A stretch of DNA of 37,411 nt from Pontibacter chinhatensis (GCF_900113285.1 NZ_FOOT01000014.1:1-37411), one strand, 5' to 3'. Shown: positions 1-7,921, numbered from the stretch's first letter. The notes: generated by a model from the sequence alone, not told the origin. Translations and numbers: made by a program.

Positions 1-2
1 TG

Positions 3-71
3 CAGCGGATAAAGAAAAACATCGCTAAATTAGACCTCAAGCCTGAAGAACTGGGCTTTGCAACGGCCTGA
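3..71 (+). CDS. 3' end of an unidentified gene (partial)
   Basis: An open frame enters from the left edge and stops at TGA 69-71, giving a 22-residue lysine- and leucine-rich tail that ends in ELGFATA. It is too short to assign to a family. The stop lies about 10 bases before the GTTAG at 81, where an AT-rich cassette-like segment begins. It could be a chance open frame, but the composition resembles the core genes. Confidence 0.4.
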   Translation, partial: QRIKKNIAKLDLKPEELGFATA

Positions 72-112
72 GAAATAAACGTTAGTCAGGATTTAAATCA
101 TAAAAACAAATA

Positions 113-811
113 ATGCTAATTGTACCTGAAGAAGACATTTTCATTGATAAAGAGAAACAAGGCGGCTATAAATCAATAGGAATAGTTACCGATAAGTTGG
201 ATAAATGTATTGCTAAATATCAACAGGAAAACTTTAATGGTATTTTTGGCAATCCATCGTTCGGATTCAAAAATGTAGACTTTGATTTTGTGAAGGATTT
301 CAAAGATGCAAAGTTTATTTGGTTCTGGAACATCAATGTAAATGATATAACTGGTTTATACAATCTTGAAAACGCAGAGTATTTCGGAGTATTGGGAAAA
401 AGGCCCTTGTTGGACTTTTCTAATTTCCGTTCTCTTAAAACCTTAGTTCTCGAGTGGCATCAGAAGGATAAAAATTTATATAATTGTGAAAATATAGAGC
501 ATTTTGACCTATGGCATCATAAGCCAAAAGATAAATCCTTTGCAGACTTTAGTTTTCCGAGATTTGCAAAAAAGGTTGGTCTTAATTGGACGAACGTTGA
601 AGATTTAACAACATTAAACGGTCTAAAAGGCATGAGTGAAATTTCCATAGATAGGTCCAGAAATCTTAAAAGCTTAAGAGGATTGGAGACATATGCCGAT
701 ACAATAGAAAAGCTGTATTTTGACACATGCAATAAGTTAAGTGATTATACCTTTATTTTAGATTTTCCAAAATTGCAAAGTGCTGTTGTCAAAAGGATAA
801 GGCTAAAATGA
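113..811 (+). CDS. Leucine-rich-repeat-like hypothetical protein
   Basis: A 232-residue protein that I cannot assign to a named family. From about residue 80 it has spaced hydrophobic pieces such as LYNLENAEYF, LKTLVLEW, IEHFDLWHH, LKGMSEISID and LKSLRGLET, which resemble degenerate leucine-rich repeats. Aromatic residues are abundant. There is no signal peptide or membrane segment, so it should be cytoplasmic. The gene is far richer in A+T than everything to its right, which suggests recent acquisition. It sits alone between GTTAG pentamers at 81-85 and 864-868, with a hairpin just after the stop, like a cassette. The ATG is the first start in the frame and its leader is A-rich with no Shine-Dalgarno. 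Small LRR proteins in such settings are sometimes immunity or binding proteins, but nothing here shows a partner. Confidence 0.7.
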   Translation: MLIVPEEDIFIDKEKQGGYKSIGIVTDKLDKCIAKYQQENFNGIFGNPSFGFKNVDFDFVKDFKDAKFIWFWNINVNDITGLYNLENAEYFGVLGKRPLLDFSNFRSLKTLVLEWHQKDKNLYNCENIEHFDLWHHKPKDKSFADFSFPRFAKKVGLNWTNVEDLTTLNGLKGMSEISIDRSRNLKSLRGLETYADTIEKLYFDTCNKLSDYTFILDFPKLQSAVVKRIRLK

Positions 812-831
812 ACCACTACATAACCCCAGTT

Positions 832-853
832 AAAAACCATTAAAATGCTTTTT
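832..853. repeat. Hairpin downstream of the AT-rich gene
   Basis: The arms 832-840 and 845-853 are complementary at 8 of 9 positions around a TAAA loop. They lie between the stop of the LRR-like gene and the GTTAG at 864-868. This may be the folded part of a cassette-end recombination site or a weak terminator. Confidence 0.35.
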
Positions 854-910
854 AGCCCACACCGTTAGCTAATTAAAATCTAAAACATGCTCAACTAAGT
901 TCATGCAAAC

Positions 911-940
911 TAAAAAGGCAGGTTACCACCTGCCTTTTTA
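911..940. terminator. Bidirectional terminator between the LRR-like gene and ychF
   Basis: A perfect 13-bp inverted repeat (911-923 and 928-940) with a 4-base loop. It carries A5 on one side and T5 on the other, so it can end transcription in both directions. It lies between two convergent genes. Confidence 0.85.
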
Positions 941-964
941 GTTATCTACACTTTATACTTGGTC

Positions 965-2062
965 TTACACGTTGAAGCGGAAGTGCATGATGTCGCCGTC
1001 CTGCACCACGTAGTCTTTGCCTTCCACGGCCATTTTACCGGCTTCCTTTATCTTGGCTTCTGATTGATACTCCTGGTAATCTTTCAGTTTAATTACCTCG
1101 GCACGAATAAAGCCTTTCTCAAAGTCGGAGTGGATTACACCGGCAGCCTGAGGAGCTTTCCAGCCTTTCTGAATCGTCCAGGCGCGTACTTCCTTTACAC
1201 CAGCCGTAAAGTACGTGATCAGGTTGAGCAGGTCGTAAGAAGCACGGATCAACTTGTTCAGGCCAGACTCCTTCAGTCCATACTCAGCCAGGAACATTTC
1301 TTTTTCCTCCTCGTCCGTTAGCTCAGCAATCTGCGCTTCGATAGAGGCAGAGATAAGCACTACCTGCGCGTTTTCGTTCTTCACGTGCTCGGCCAGCGCC
1401 TTGGAGTACTCGTTGCCTTCAATCATGGAGTTTTCATCCACGTTGGCGGCATAAATCACGGGCTTGGCGGTCAATAGCTTCAGATCCTCTACGGCTTCCA
1501 AATCGTCCTCGGTCACCTCCAGGCTGCGGGCATTCAGGCCGGCCTCAAGGTGGGCTTTATACTTCTCCAGGCTTGCCATTTCTTTTTTGGCCTTCGCGTC
1601 GCCGGACTTGGCCGTGCGGATTACTTTCTGGATTTTCTTGTCAATCGACTCCAGGTCCTTCAGCTGCAGCTCCGTGTCGATGATTTCCTTATCGGAAATA
1701 GGGTTTACCTTACCGTCTACGTGCACGATGTTCGGGTCCTCGAAGCAGCGCACCACGTGAATGATGGCGTCTACCTCGCGGATGTTAGCCAGGAACTTGT
1801 TGCCCAGGCCTTCGCCCTTGCTGGCACCTTTTACCAGGCCGGCAATATCTACAAACTCAATTACTGTTGGCAGCACGCGCTCCGGGTGCACCAGCTCCTC
1901 GAGTATCTGCAGGCGCTCGTCGGGCACCGTAATCACGCCCACATTTGGCTCGATGGTACAGAAAGGATAGTTGGCAGACTCTGCCTTGGCGTTAGAAATA
2001 GCGTTGAACAGGGTAGACTTGCCAACATTTGGCAGCCCCACAATACCGCATCGTAGTCCCAT
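965..2062 (-). CDS. ychF: YchF, Obg-family nucleotide-binding ATPase
   Basis: A 365-residue protein matching the universally conserved ribosome-associated P-loop ATPase YchF (OLA1 family), implicated in translation and oxidative-stress responses. The Walker A loop GLPNVGKST is at residues 9-17, followed by the G3-like segment VDIAGLVKGAS. The G4 position reads AANVDE rather than NKxD, which in this family goes with ATP rather than GTP preference. The alpha-helical coiled insert is in the middle, and the C-terminal TGS domain ends in DYVVQDGDIMHFRFNV. Length is normal. The ATG at 2062 is directly followed by the conserved N-terminus. The gene is monocistronic and bounded by the terminator at 911-940. 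Confidence 0.97.
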   Translation of the reverse strand: MGLRCGIVGLPNVGKSTLFNAISNAKAESANYPFCTIEPNVGVITVPDERLQILEELVHPERVLPTVIEFVDIAGLVKGASKGEGLGNKFLANIREVDAIIHVVRCFEDPNIVHVDGKVNPISDKEIIDTELQLKDLESIDKKIQKVIRTAKSGDAKAKKEMASLEKYKAHLEAGLNARSLEVTEDDLEAVEDLKLLTAKPVIYAANVDENSMIEGNEYSKALAEHVKNENAQVVLISASIEAQIAELTDEEEKEMFLAEYGLKESGLNKLIRASYDLLNLITYFTAGVKEVRAWTIQKGWKAPQAAGVIHSDFEKGFIRAEVIKLKDYQEYQSEAKIKEAGKMAVEGKDYVVQDGDIMHFRFNV

Positions 2063-2090
2063 TTATACTTTAGTTTTTTGTATCAGGCCG

Positions 2091-2098
2091 CAAATATA
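2091..2098 (-). promoter_or_regulatory. Putative -7 element of the ychF promoter
   Basis: On the minus strand this reads TATATTTG, an exact match to the Bacteroidota -7 consensus TAnnTTTG, about 29 bases before the ychF ATG. I see no clear -33 TTG at the right distance. Confidence 0.45.
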
Positions 2099-2159
2099 CA
2101 ACAATTTAGGCTGCCATGCGCGCTTATACTTTTAAATAAGAGGGGGGAGGGGGCAAAGC

Positions 2160-2188
2160 AAAAAGCCCGCGGGTGTCCACGGGCTTTT
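2160..2188 (-). terminator. Terminator of the DUF3276 gene
   Basis: An inverted repeat with arms AAAAGCCCG (2161-2169) and CGGGCTTTT (2180-2188) lies about 30 bases beyond the stop of the minus-strand PUR gene. Read on the minus strand, the hairpin is followed by a short T run. Confidence 0.7.
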
Positions 2189-2218
2189 GCTAAACTTTCT
2201 TATTTGTAAGCGGGAGGG

Positions 2219-2551
2219 TTATTCCCACTTCAGTTCTTCGTCAAACGAAGCTTCCTCGGTTTGAACCACTGGGTTCTCCAGGGCGGCGAGGGCTTCTTCC
2301 GTCAGCAGATCGGATTTAACGTGGTCGATTGTTTCCTGCAGTGCCTCCATAAACTTGGCGAAATCTTCTTTGTACAGAAAGATCTTGTGCTTTTCATAGG
2401 AGAAGCTGTCGTCTTTAAACTTGCGCTTGCTCTCTGTGATAGTCACGTAAAAGTCGTTGGATCGCGTTGACTTTACATCAAAGAAATACGTTCTCTTCCC
2501 GGCTCTTACTCTCTGGGAATAAATTTCAGCTTTGTCGTTGTTCTCTTCCAC
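2219..2551 (-). CDS. PUR-family (DUF3276) DNA/RNA-binding protein
   Basis: A 110-residue cytoplasmic protein of the small PUR-alpha-like family (DUF3276) that is common in Bacteroidota. The segment from about residue 8, with IYSQRVRAGKRTYFFDVK and NDFYVTITESKRKF, carries the basic and aromatic pattern of a single PUR repeat, which binds single-stranded nucleic acid. The tail from about residue 80 is acidic. The start is GTG at 2551: an in-frame TAA lies three codons upstream and no ATG is available. The gene has its own terminator and diverges from the RlpA-like gene. Its cellular target in this phylum is not established. Confidence 0.85.
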   Translation of the reverse strand: MEENNDKAEIYSQRVRAGKRTYFFDVKSTRSNDFYVTITESKRKFKDDSFSYEKHKIFLYKEDFAKFMEALQETIDHVKSDLLTEEALAALENPVVQTEEASFDEELKWE

Positions 2552-2632
2552 CGTTAATTAGACGTTAAATTCAACCTTGAGAACCTAAAAGTAATATATA
2601 CTTATGATATATAAAAGTTTTAGAATTTAAAA

Positions 2633-2662
2633 TTTGCCTAAATTATTTTAGCTCTATATTTG
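2633..2662 (+). promoter_or_regulatory. Promoter of the rlpA-DUF58 operon
   Basis: TTTG at 2633-2636 and TATATTTG at 2655-2662 are separated by 18 bases, close to the Bacteroidota sigma-A consensus (TTG, 17-23 bases, TAnnTTTG). The predicted start of transcription is shortly before the ATG at 2687. Confidence 0.65.
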
Positions 2663-2686
2663 TAGCCGGACCAACCATGTAATACT

Positions 2687-3100
2687 ATGAATTTATGTTC
2701 AGTAGTATTGTTCTTTCTGATTTCTGTTTTCTCGGGCCCGGATAGTTACTCGGCAGACGGCAAAGCCAGCTACTACGCCGACCGCTTTCATGGCCAGCGC
2801 ACCGCCAGCGGCGAGCGCTACGACAAGACTCAACTAACGGCCGCCCACGCCTCCCTGCCCTTCGACACCAAAGTGCAGGTGACCAACCTCAAAAACGGTA
2901 AAAGCGTGGTAGTACGCATCAACGACAGGATGGCCGCCAGCAGGCACCGCGTTATCGACCTCTCCAGAGCAGCCGCCAATGAACTCGGCATGATCCGCGA
3001 CGGCACCGTAACGGTAAGTTTAGCCGTAGTACCCGACGAGCCGGCACAACAAGACGCGCCCGTTGCCGTTTCAGGAGCAGAACCCAAGCCCCAGCTGTAA
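2687..3100 (+). CDS. rlpA: RlpA-like double-psi beta-barrel protein (secreted)
   Basis: A 137-residue exported protein. Residues 1-23 form a signal peptide ending near SYSA, so it should act in the periplasm. The remainder is the RlpA double-psi beta-barrel: GKASYYADRFHGQRTASGE, then AAHASLPFDTKVQVTN, then VVVRINDR and VIDLSRAAANELGM. These hold the conserved His and Asp residues of septal-ring lytic transglycosylases, which cut peptidoglycan strands lacking stem peptides. There is no SPOR domain, so it is a minimal version and septal targeting is unproven. The C-terminus is a short proline- and alanine-rich tail. The next gene starts 3 bases after the stop, so the two are co-transcribed. Enzymatic activity is inferred from the family. 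Confidence 0.85.
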   Translation: MNLCSVVLFFLISVFSGPDSYSADGKASYYADRFHGQRTASGERYDKTQLTAAHASLPFDTKVQVTNLKNGKSVVVRINDRMAASRHRVIDLSRAAANELGMIRDGTVTVSLAVVPDEPAQQDAPVAVSGAEPKPQL

Positions 3101-3103
3101 ATC

Positions 3104-4015
3104 ATGAAAAAGCCACTCACCCTTGCCGACGTACAGAAGTTCGAGAACATGGAATTTCTGGCAAAGCAACTGGTGGAGGGCTTTATCACCGGACTGCACC
3201 AGTCGCCCTACCACGGATTTTCGGTAGAGTTTTCGGAGCACCGCCTCTACAACAACGGCGAGAGCACCCGTCACATCGACTGGAAAGTATACGCCCGCAC
3301 CGATAAACTTTTTGTCAAGCGCTTTGAGGAGGAAACCAACCTGCGCTGCCACATCCTGCTGGACGTGTCGCCCTCGATGTACTACCCGCTGGAAAACAAC
3401 GGCAAACTCACCTTTTCCATACTTTGTGCGGCTGCCCTGGCCACGCTGCTGCGCAAGCAGCGCGACGCAGTGGGCCTGGTAACCTTCTCCGACAGGATAG
3501 AGCAGCAAACGCCGGTTCGATCTACCGCCTCGCACCTGAACACCCTGCTTATACTTTTGCAGCAGCAACTGGACCAGCAGCCCACCGCCAAAGACACCAA
3601 CGTCGCCGAAGTGGTGCACCATATTGCACAGCAAATTCCCAAGCGCTCTTTGGTAGTGATCTTCAGCGATATGCTGAGCAAGGTGGATGATCTGGATGAG
3701 ATTTTCTCGGCGCTCCAGCACCTCAAGCATCAGAACCACGAGGTACTTATATTCCATGTGATGGACCGCAAAACCGAGGAGGAGTTTGATTTTGCCGAGC
3801 GCCCGTACGTGTTTGTGGATGTGGAGACGGGGCAGGAGCTGAAGCTGCAGCCCTCGCAGGTGCGCGAGCATTACCGCACGGCCGTGGAAAAGTATAAACG
3901 AGAGCTGGCACTAAAGTGCGGGCAGTATAAAATCGATTTTGTACCGGTTGATATCAGCGAGCCCTTCGACAAAGTACTGTATGCCTACCTGGTAAAGCGG
4001 GCAAAAGGACGGTAG
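3104..4015 (+). CDS. DUF58 domain protein with vWA-type fold
   Basis: A 303-residue cytoplasmic protein of the DUF58 family. The N-terminal signature includes SVEFSEHRLYNNGES and RHIDWKVYARTDKLFVKRFEEE. A vWA-like domain follows, with a MIDAS-type D-x-S-x-S (D87, S89, S91 in LLDVSPSMYY) and a later VVIFSDM strand. Members usually act with a MoxR AAA+ ATPase and Bat-type membrane proteins, a set linked to envelope stress and metal-dependent chaperoning. No MoxR gene lies in this window, so the partner must be elsewhere. It is the second gene of an operon with the RlpA-like gene. The ATG at 3104 is the only sensible start. Confidence 0.9.
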   Translation: MKKPLTLADVQKFENMEFLAKQLVEGFITGLHQSPYHGFSVEFSEHRLYNNGESTRHIDWKVYARTDKLFVKRFEEETNLRCHILLDVSPSMYYPLENNGKLTFSILCAAALATLLRKQRDAVGLVTFSDRIEQQTPVRSTASHLNTLLILLQQQLDQQPTAKDTNVAEVVHHIAQQIPKRSLVVIFSDMLSKVDDLDEIFSALQHLKHQNHEVLIFHVMDRKTEEEFDFAERPYVFVDVETGQELKLQPSQVREHYRTAVEKYKRELALKCGQYKIDFVPVDISEPFDKVLYAYLVKRAKGR

Positions 4016-4022
4016 ACATTTA

Positions 4023-4118
4023 TCAGTTACCATTTATCAATACAACTTTTGATGCGTAGCAGCTGCGGATATGCCTGTTACCAGATTGATTATTGATAAA
4101 TGATGATTGTTAACTGAG
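4023..4118. repeat. Imperfect palindromic repeat (CATTTATCAATA type)
   Basis: A perfect 12-bp inverted pair (4031-4042 and 4091-4102) is flanked by a looser second pair, CAGTTAC near 4025 and GTTAACTG near 4109. The element fills the gap between the convergent DUF58 gene and the truncated lipoprotein gene, and its right end abuts the lipoprotein stop. It resembles the short interspersed palindromes seen in Bacteroidota intergenic regions and may also act as a terminator. Confidence 0.6.
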
Positions 4119-5711
4119 TCAGTTTCCTTCCCTATCGTAGGCGTGCACCCGCACATCCTTGGTAGTTTTGTCCCTGGCTTCCGTGCCGAAATGTATCTCG
4201 TTGCCACGCTCAGTGTCAAATACCTGCGTATACTTTTTCCAGCCGCTCACGCTGGAGTTGTCCGTTATTTCATCCTCGCCTAAGCCGCCGTAGATTGTGA
4301 CAAATATACTTTCATCTGCCTGGCCGGAGAGTATAAACTCGTCATCCCCAGCCAACCCATGAAGTATAATTTCCTCGGTTTCGCCTCGCTTAAAGATGCG
4401 CTTGTAGAGTTGGCGGGCAAGGGCAGCACCTGTGGCAGGTCTCGTAACAATTACCTCCACATCTCCATCACCAAGGCGCCTTACCGCGAACTGCTCCGGA
4501 GCATCCGAACCGGGAATCGTTACCTTCTTGGCAAGTATAGCATACATTTGTGCGGCTGCCTTGGGGAGCAGGTCGCGTCGGCTTTTCAGGTTGCGGGCCA
4601 TTTCCGGGCCTACCAAAGTATAAATTGGTTGCGGCAGCTCGTTTACGGCCTTGTCAATCACAGCCTCGGTTAATTGCTGCTGCATTTCCTGGGCGACGCG
4701 TCGCCAATCCTCCCGGCTTAGTTCGTGCAGCAGGCGTTCATCTATAAAAGCAGCGTTCAGCATGTAGGCTTTTACATCGCTGAAATCGTGGTCAAAAGTA
4801 TGGAATTTGCGCCCCAACAGCTTACTCGTGGCTATAAAAGGAATTACGCCATCATTCATTTTCAGGAAAACCTGGTCGCGGTCTTTAGGCACAGGAAAAT
4901 AGGTTGTATCTGCCCCTTGCGCAGTAACAGCCCAATCCCACTGCCCCTTGTGCCGGTCCCAATCGCCTATGAGCAGGTCCAGCAGTCGGGCGCGGGCAAT
5001 GGCCTCCTGGTTAAAATGATAGCTGTTGCTCAGAAACCGCTTCCGAAGCGCGTCCTCCGAGTCCTCGAAGTTTACTACAGCAGACGAAAACACAGGCGTG
5101 ATGTCGGTAGGACTGTCATACTTTTCTTCCAGCATAAAAACCTTGCCCTGTACCAGTTGGCTGAACTCGCCAAAACTTGTATCAGTGGCGGCCACATAGT
5201 ATAGCTTAGGGTTAGGATGATAAACGCCCACCGCGCTGGCCAAAGGTGGCACCACCAGGGCGCCGAATGGGTTGGCCGCCGAGGTTTGGTCGCGCAGCAC
5301 ATTAGTGACAAAAGTGCCCTGCCAGAAGGGGCTCACCACCTCTTTGGGATCTTTATCGAGGGAGCGGAAGGCGTAGAGGCGGCCCTGCCTGTCTTGCAAC
5401 TGAAAGCTGGTAGTTTGGTAGCCGCCGCCTTTTTTCACCACCTGCAGGCCGCCGTTCACGGCCTCTAACTTAAAAACAGGCAGTTTAACTGGTGTTGTCC
5501 AGAGCGGACGGTGGTGGTCGCCCCAGAAAAAACGGTGAAAGCCGCTGCGGTCGTAGTGGCGCCCTAGTATAACCCAAGCGCTGTCCGGACCGGCAGCGGC
5601 TTTCCCGTTCAGTTCTTCCTCAGTAGCCAGAGCATCGTGCTGGAAAAACTCCTCGTTTACGCAGCTGCTCAGAGCCAGACTGCAAAACAGCACCAACGCC
5701 ACTCGCTTCAT
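4119..5711 (-). CDS. Lipoprotein of a BamA/TamA-like outer-membrane family, C-terminal barrel missing
   Basis: A 530-residue protein with a lipoprotein signal (MKRVALVLFCSLALSSC, lipobox LSSC), so it should be anchored on the periplasmic side of a membrane. The body carries hallmarks of large Bacteroidota outer-membrane proteins: a KGGGYQTTSFQLQD strand pair, FRSLDKDPKE, VVPPLASAVGVYHPNPKLYYV, LLDLLIGDWDRHKGQWDW and VPKDRDQVF. Near the end come LAGDDEFILSG, IYGGLGEDEITD and AYDREGN. In relatives as I recall them, the AYDR segment continues into a C-terminal surface-antigen beta-barrel of several hundred residues. Here a TGA follows at once, next to a palindromic repeat. The gene is therefore probably truncated, and it may be a pseudogene or a barrel-free remnant. 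Function is unknown. Confidence 0.75.
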   Translation of the reverse strand: MKRVALVLFCSLALSSCVNEEFFQHDALATEEELNGKAAAGPDSAWVILGRHYDRSGFHRFFWGDHHRPLWTTPVKLPVFKLEAVNGGLQVVKKGGGYQTTSFQLQDRQGRLYAFRSLDKDPKEVVSPFWQGTFVTNVLRDQTSAANPFGALVVPPLASAVGVYHPNPKLYYVAATDTSFGEFSQLVQGKVFMLEEKYDSPTDITPVFSSAVVNFEDSEDALRKRFLSNSYHFNQEAIARARLLDLLIGDWDRHKGQWDWAVTAQGADTTYFPVPKDRDQVFLKMNDGVIPFIATSKLLGRKFHTFDHDFSDVKAYMLNAAFIDERLLHELSREDWRRVAQEMQQQLTEAVIDKAVNELPQPIYTLVGPEMARNLKSRRDLLPKAAAQMYAILAKKVTIPGSDAPEQFAVRRLGDGDVEVIVTRPATGAALARQLYKRIFKRGETEEIILHGLAGDDEFILSGQADESIFVTIYGGLGEDEITDNSSVSGWKKYTQVFDTERGNEIHFGTEARDKTTKDVRVHAYDREGN

Positions 5712-5717
5712 TTAAAT

Positions 5718-5809
5718 TAGTTAAGAGTTAAAAGTTAAGAGTGAAGAGTTGTTAAAAGTGCTAATCGTGCACGAGCCACTTTTAACTCTTAACTCTCAAC
5801 TTTTAACTA
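5718..5809. repeat. Long imperfect palindrome upstream of the lipoprotein gene
   Basis: The left arm (5718-5760) and right arm (5777-5809) consist of TTAAGAG and TTAAAAG units and are reverse complements apart from a 7-base indel and a few changes. They flank a 16-base centre containing GTGCAC. The element fills the space between two minus-strand genes (pgi and the lipoprotein). It is the type of mobile palindromic repeat found between Bacteroidota genes, and the transcript would form a long hairpin. Confidence 0.7.
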
Positions 5810-5815
5810 TGTAGG

Positions 5816-7462
5816 CTATTTGTTTTCGGTGTAATACTGCATTAACCCGCTGGTGGAGCTGTCGTGCGGGGAGGATTTGCCTTGCAGCAGCTCGCCTTCG
5901 ATGGTGCCGGCCAGTTGCTTGCCCAGCTCAACGCCCCACTGGTCGAAGCTGTAGATGTTCCAGATGACGCCCTGCACAAAGGTTTTGTGCTCGTACATGG
6001 CAATCAGGCTGCCCAACTCAAATGGCGTCAGCTTTTTCATCATGATAGAAGTGGTAGGCTTATTGCCCTCAAACAGCTTGTGCGGCAGCAGTTGCTCCAG
6101 TTCCTCGCCGCTCATGCCTTTCTGCGTCAGTTCCTCTCGCACTTCTTCGGCATTTTTACCTTTCATCAGTGCCTCGGTCTGGGCAAAGAAGTTAGAGAGC
6201 AGCAGCGGATGATGGGTACCGATAGGGTTGTGGCTCTCGGCCGGGGCAATGAAATCGCACGGAATCAGAATGGTGCCCTGGTGGATGAGCTGGAAGAACG
6301 AGTGCTGGCTGTTGGTGCCTGCCGCGCCCCATACTACCGGCTGCGTCTGGTAATCCACGCGCTTGCCGTTGCGGTCGGTGCTTTTGCCGTTGCTCTCCAT
6401 CAGCAGCTGCTGCAGGTACTCGGGCAGCAGGCGCAGGTACTGGTCATACGGAAGTATGGCGTGAGTCTGGCAGCCGAAGAAGTTCGTGTACCAGATGCTC
6501 AGCAAGGCCATCAGCACCGGAATATTCTTTTCCAAAGGCTCCTGGCGGAAGTGCTTGTCCATTGACTCGGCACCGCGCAGCAGCTCCTCAAATTTCTCAT
6601 AACCCAACGCACAGGCTACTGATAGGCCAATGGCCGACCAGAGCGAGAAGCGGCCGCCCACCCAATCCCAGAAACGGAAGGCATTTTCCTGAGCAATACC
6701 AAACTTGGTCACCGCCTCGATGTTCGTAGAAAGCGCCACAAAATGCTTTTTGATGTGCTCGCGGTCCACAGCTTTTGTTAGGAACCAGCCACGTGCTGTC
6801 TCCGCATTCGTTATCGTTTCTTTCGTGGTGAAAGTCTTGGAGGCAATGATGAACAAGGTCGTCTCCGGGTCTAGTTTACGCAGCACCTCGGAGGCGTCGG
6901 TACCATCCACGTTGGAGATAAAGTATACTTCCAGGTCTGGCTTTTGATACTTTTTAAGCGCCTCTACCACCATTTTTGGACCTAAATCGGAACCGCCGAT
7001 GCCGATGTTGACGATGCTCTGGATGCGCTTGCCGGTATAGCCGGTCCACTCGCCCGAGTGTAGCTTGTTACAGAACGTACGCATCTGCTCCTGCACCTGG
7101 CGCACCTCCTGTAGGGCGTTCTCGCCCTCCACCTCCAGGTTTGTTTCGGAGAAATTGCGCAGGGCCGTGTGCAGCACGGCGCGGTTTTCAGTAGCGTTTA
7201 TCTTTTCGCCGCCAAACATGCTTTCTATCGCTCCGGGCACGCCCATTTCCCCCGCCAGTTGCACCAGCAGCTGCAGCGTTTCCTCAGTCACGCGGTTTTT
7301 GGAGAGGTCGTAGATGGTGTCGTTCAGGCGGAAAGTATACTTGTTGAAACGCTCTGGATCCTGGGCGAACAGCTCGCGCAGGTGCAGGGGCTGCACGGCT
7401 TTAAAGTGTTCCTCCAGCTTTTTCCAGGCTTGGGTAGTTGTTGGTGCTTGGTTTTTCAGCAT
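5816..7462 (-). CDS. pgi: Glucose-6-phosphate isomerase
   Basis: A 548-residue cytosolic enzyme interconverting glucose-6-phosphate and fructose-6-phosphate. Both family signatures are present: VGGRFSLWSAIGLS at about residues 267-280 and FDQWGVELGKQLA at about 505-517. The sugar-phosphate loop IGIGGSDLGPKMV and the segment MESNGKS are also intact. Length matches the long eubacterial form. ATG at 7462 is the natural start. It links hexose phosphates from the trehalose/alpha-glucoside genes to the right with the PfkB and aldolase genes. Confidence 0.98.
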   Translation of the reverse strand: MLKNQAPTTTQAWKKLEEHFKAVQPLHLRELFAQDPERFNKYTFRLNDTIYDLSKNRVTEETLQLLVQLAGEMGVPGAIESMFGGEKINATENRAVLHTALRNFSETNLEVEGENALQEVRQVQEQMRTFCNKLHSGEWTGYTGKRIQSIVNIGIGGSDLGPKMVVEALKKYQKPDLEVYFISNVDGTDASEVLRKLDPETTLFIIASKTFTTKETITNAETARGWFLTKAVDREHIKKHFVALSTNIEAVTKFGIAQENAFRFWDWVGGRFSLWSAIGLSVACALGYEKFEELLRGAESMDKHFRQEPLEKNIPVLMALLSIWYTNFFGCQTHAILPYDQYLRLLPEYLQQLLMESNGKSTDRNGKRVDYQTQPVVWGAAGTNSQHSFFQLIHQGTILIPCDFIAPAESHNPIGTHHPLLLSNFFAQTEALMKGKNAEEVREELTQKGMSGEELEQLLPHKLFEGNKPTTSIMMKKLTPFELGSLIAMYEHKTFVQGVIWNIYSFDQWGVELGKQLAGTIEGELLQGKSSPHDSSTSGLMQYYTENK

Positions 7463-7566
7463 AGTTCTCAGCGTTGTGCGGTTTATACCCCGGCGGCACA
7501 GGCCAGGTTACAGTTGCTTTGGTTTGTAGGTTACGTATCAGTAGGGCAGGCAACATGCCTCCGTTC

Positions 7567-7574
7567 CAAAGTTA
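7567..7574 (-). promoter_or_regulatory. Putative -7 element of the pgi promoter
   Basis: On the minus strand this reads TAACTTTG, matching TAnnTTTG, about 105 bases upstream of the pgi start. A clear -33 element is not visible. Confidence 0.4.
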
Positions 7575-7694
7575 GAAAATCCTGCAGATAATACTTGCTT
7601 TTGCTATATAATGGTTGCCGGGACGCTCAAATCAAAATGCCTGCCGCTGCGTAGGTATAACATTAGGTCTGACATACTTTAAACAGAACTGACT

Positions 7695-7880
7695 ATGGAC
7701 GAGAGAAGAAACGATATGCCGGAGAATGCCGGAAAGAAGAAACCCATCCTGAATGAAGATGAGGGCAAGCGCACCCCGCCCGGGCCAACAGGCTATATAA
7801 CCGGCGGAAAAACACAGGCGACCCGTCCTGAGCAGGGCCCTGATGTACCACCGCAGGATCGCACCACGGGTATTCCGTAG
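7695..7880 (+). CDS. Small proline-rich hydrophilic protein
   Basis: A 61-residue protein made almost wholly of charged, Gly and Pro residues (for example KRTPPGPTGYITGG, RPEQGPDVPPQD). It has no signal peptide, no membrane segment and no recognisable domain, and is probably disordered. Its stop lies 41 bases before the P-type ATPase start on the same strand, so the two may be co-transcribed. Codon composition resembles the neighbours. It could be a small stress protein of the kind often found beside ion pumps and universal-stress genes, but that is a guess. Confidence 0.55.
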   Translation: MDERRNDMPENAGKKKPILNEDEGKRTPPGPTGYITGGKTQATRPEQGPDVPPQDRTTGIP

Positions 7881-7921
7881 GCTGATAACACGATAGTACC
7901 CCCGCAGAACCGGCACCCGTC

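Noticed and set aside
1550..2056. Long plus-strand open frame opposite ychF (168 residues), and similar long frames opposite the ATPase, parE, parC and GH65 genes
   Set aside because: They are antisense shadows of well-identified conserved genes in GC-rich DNA, without their own start signals or family patterns.
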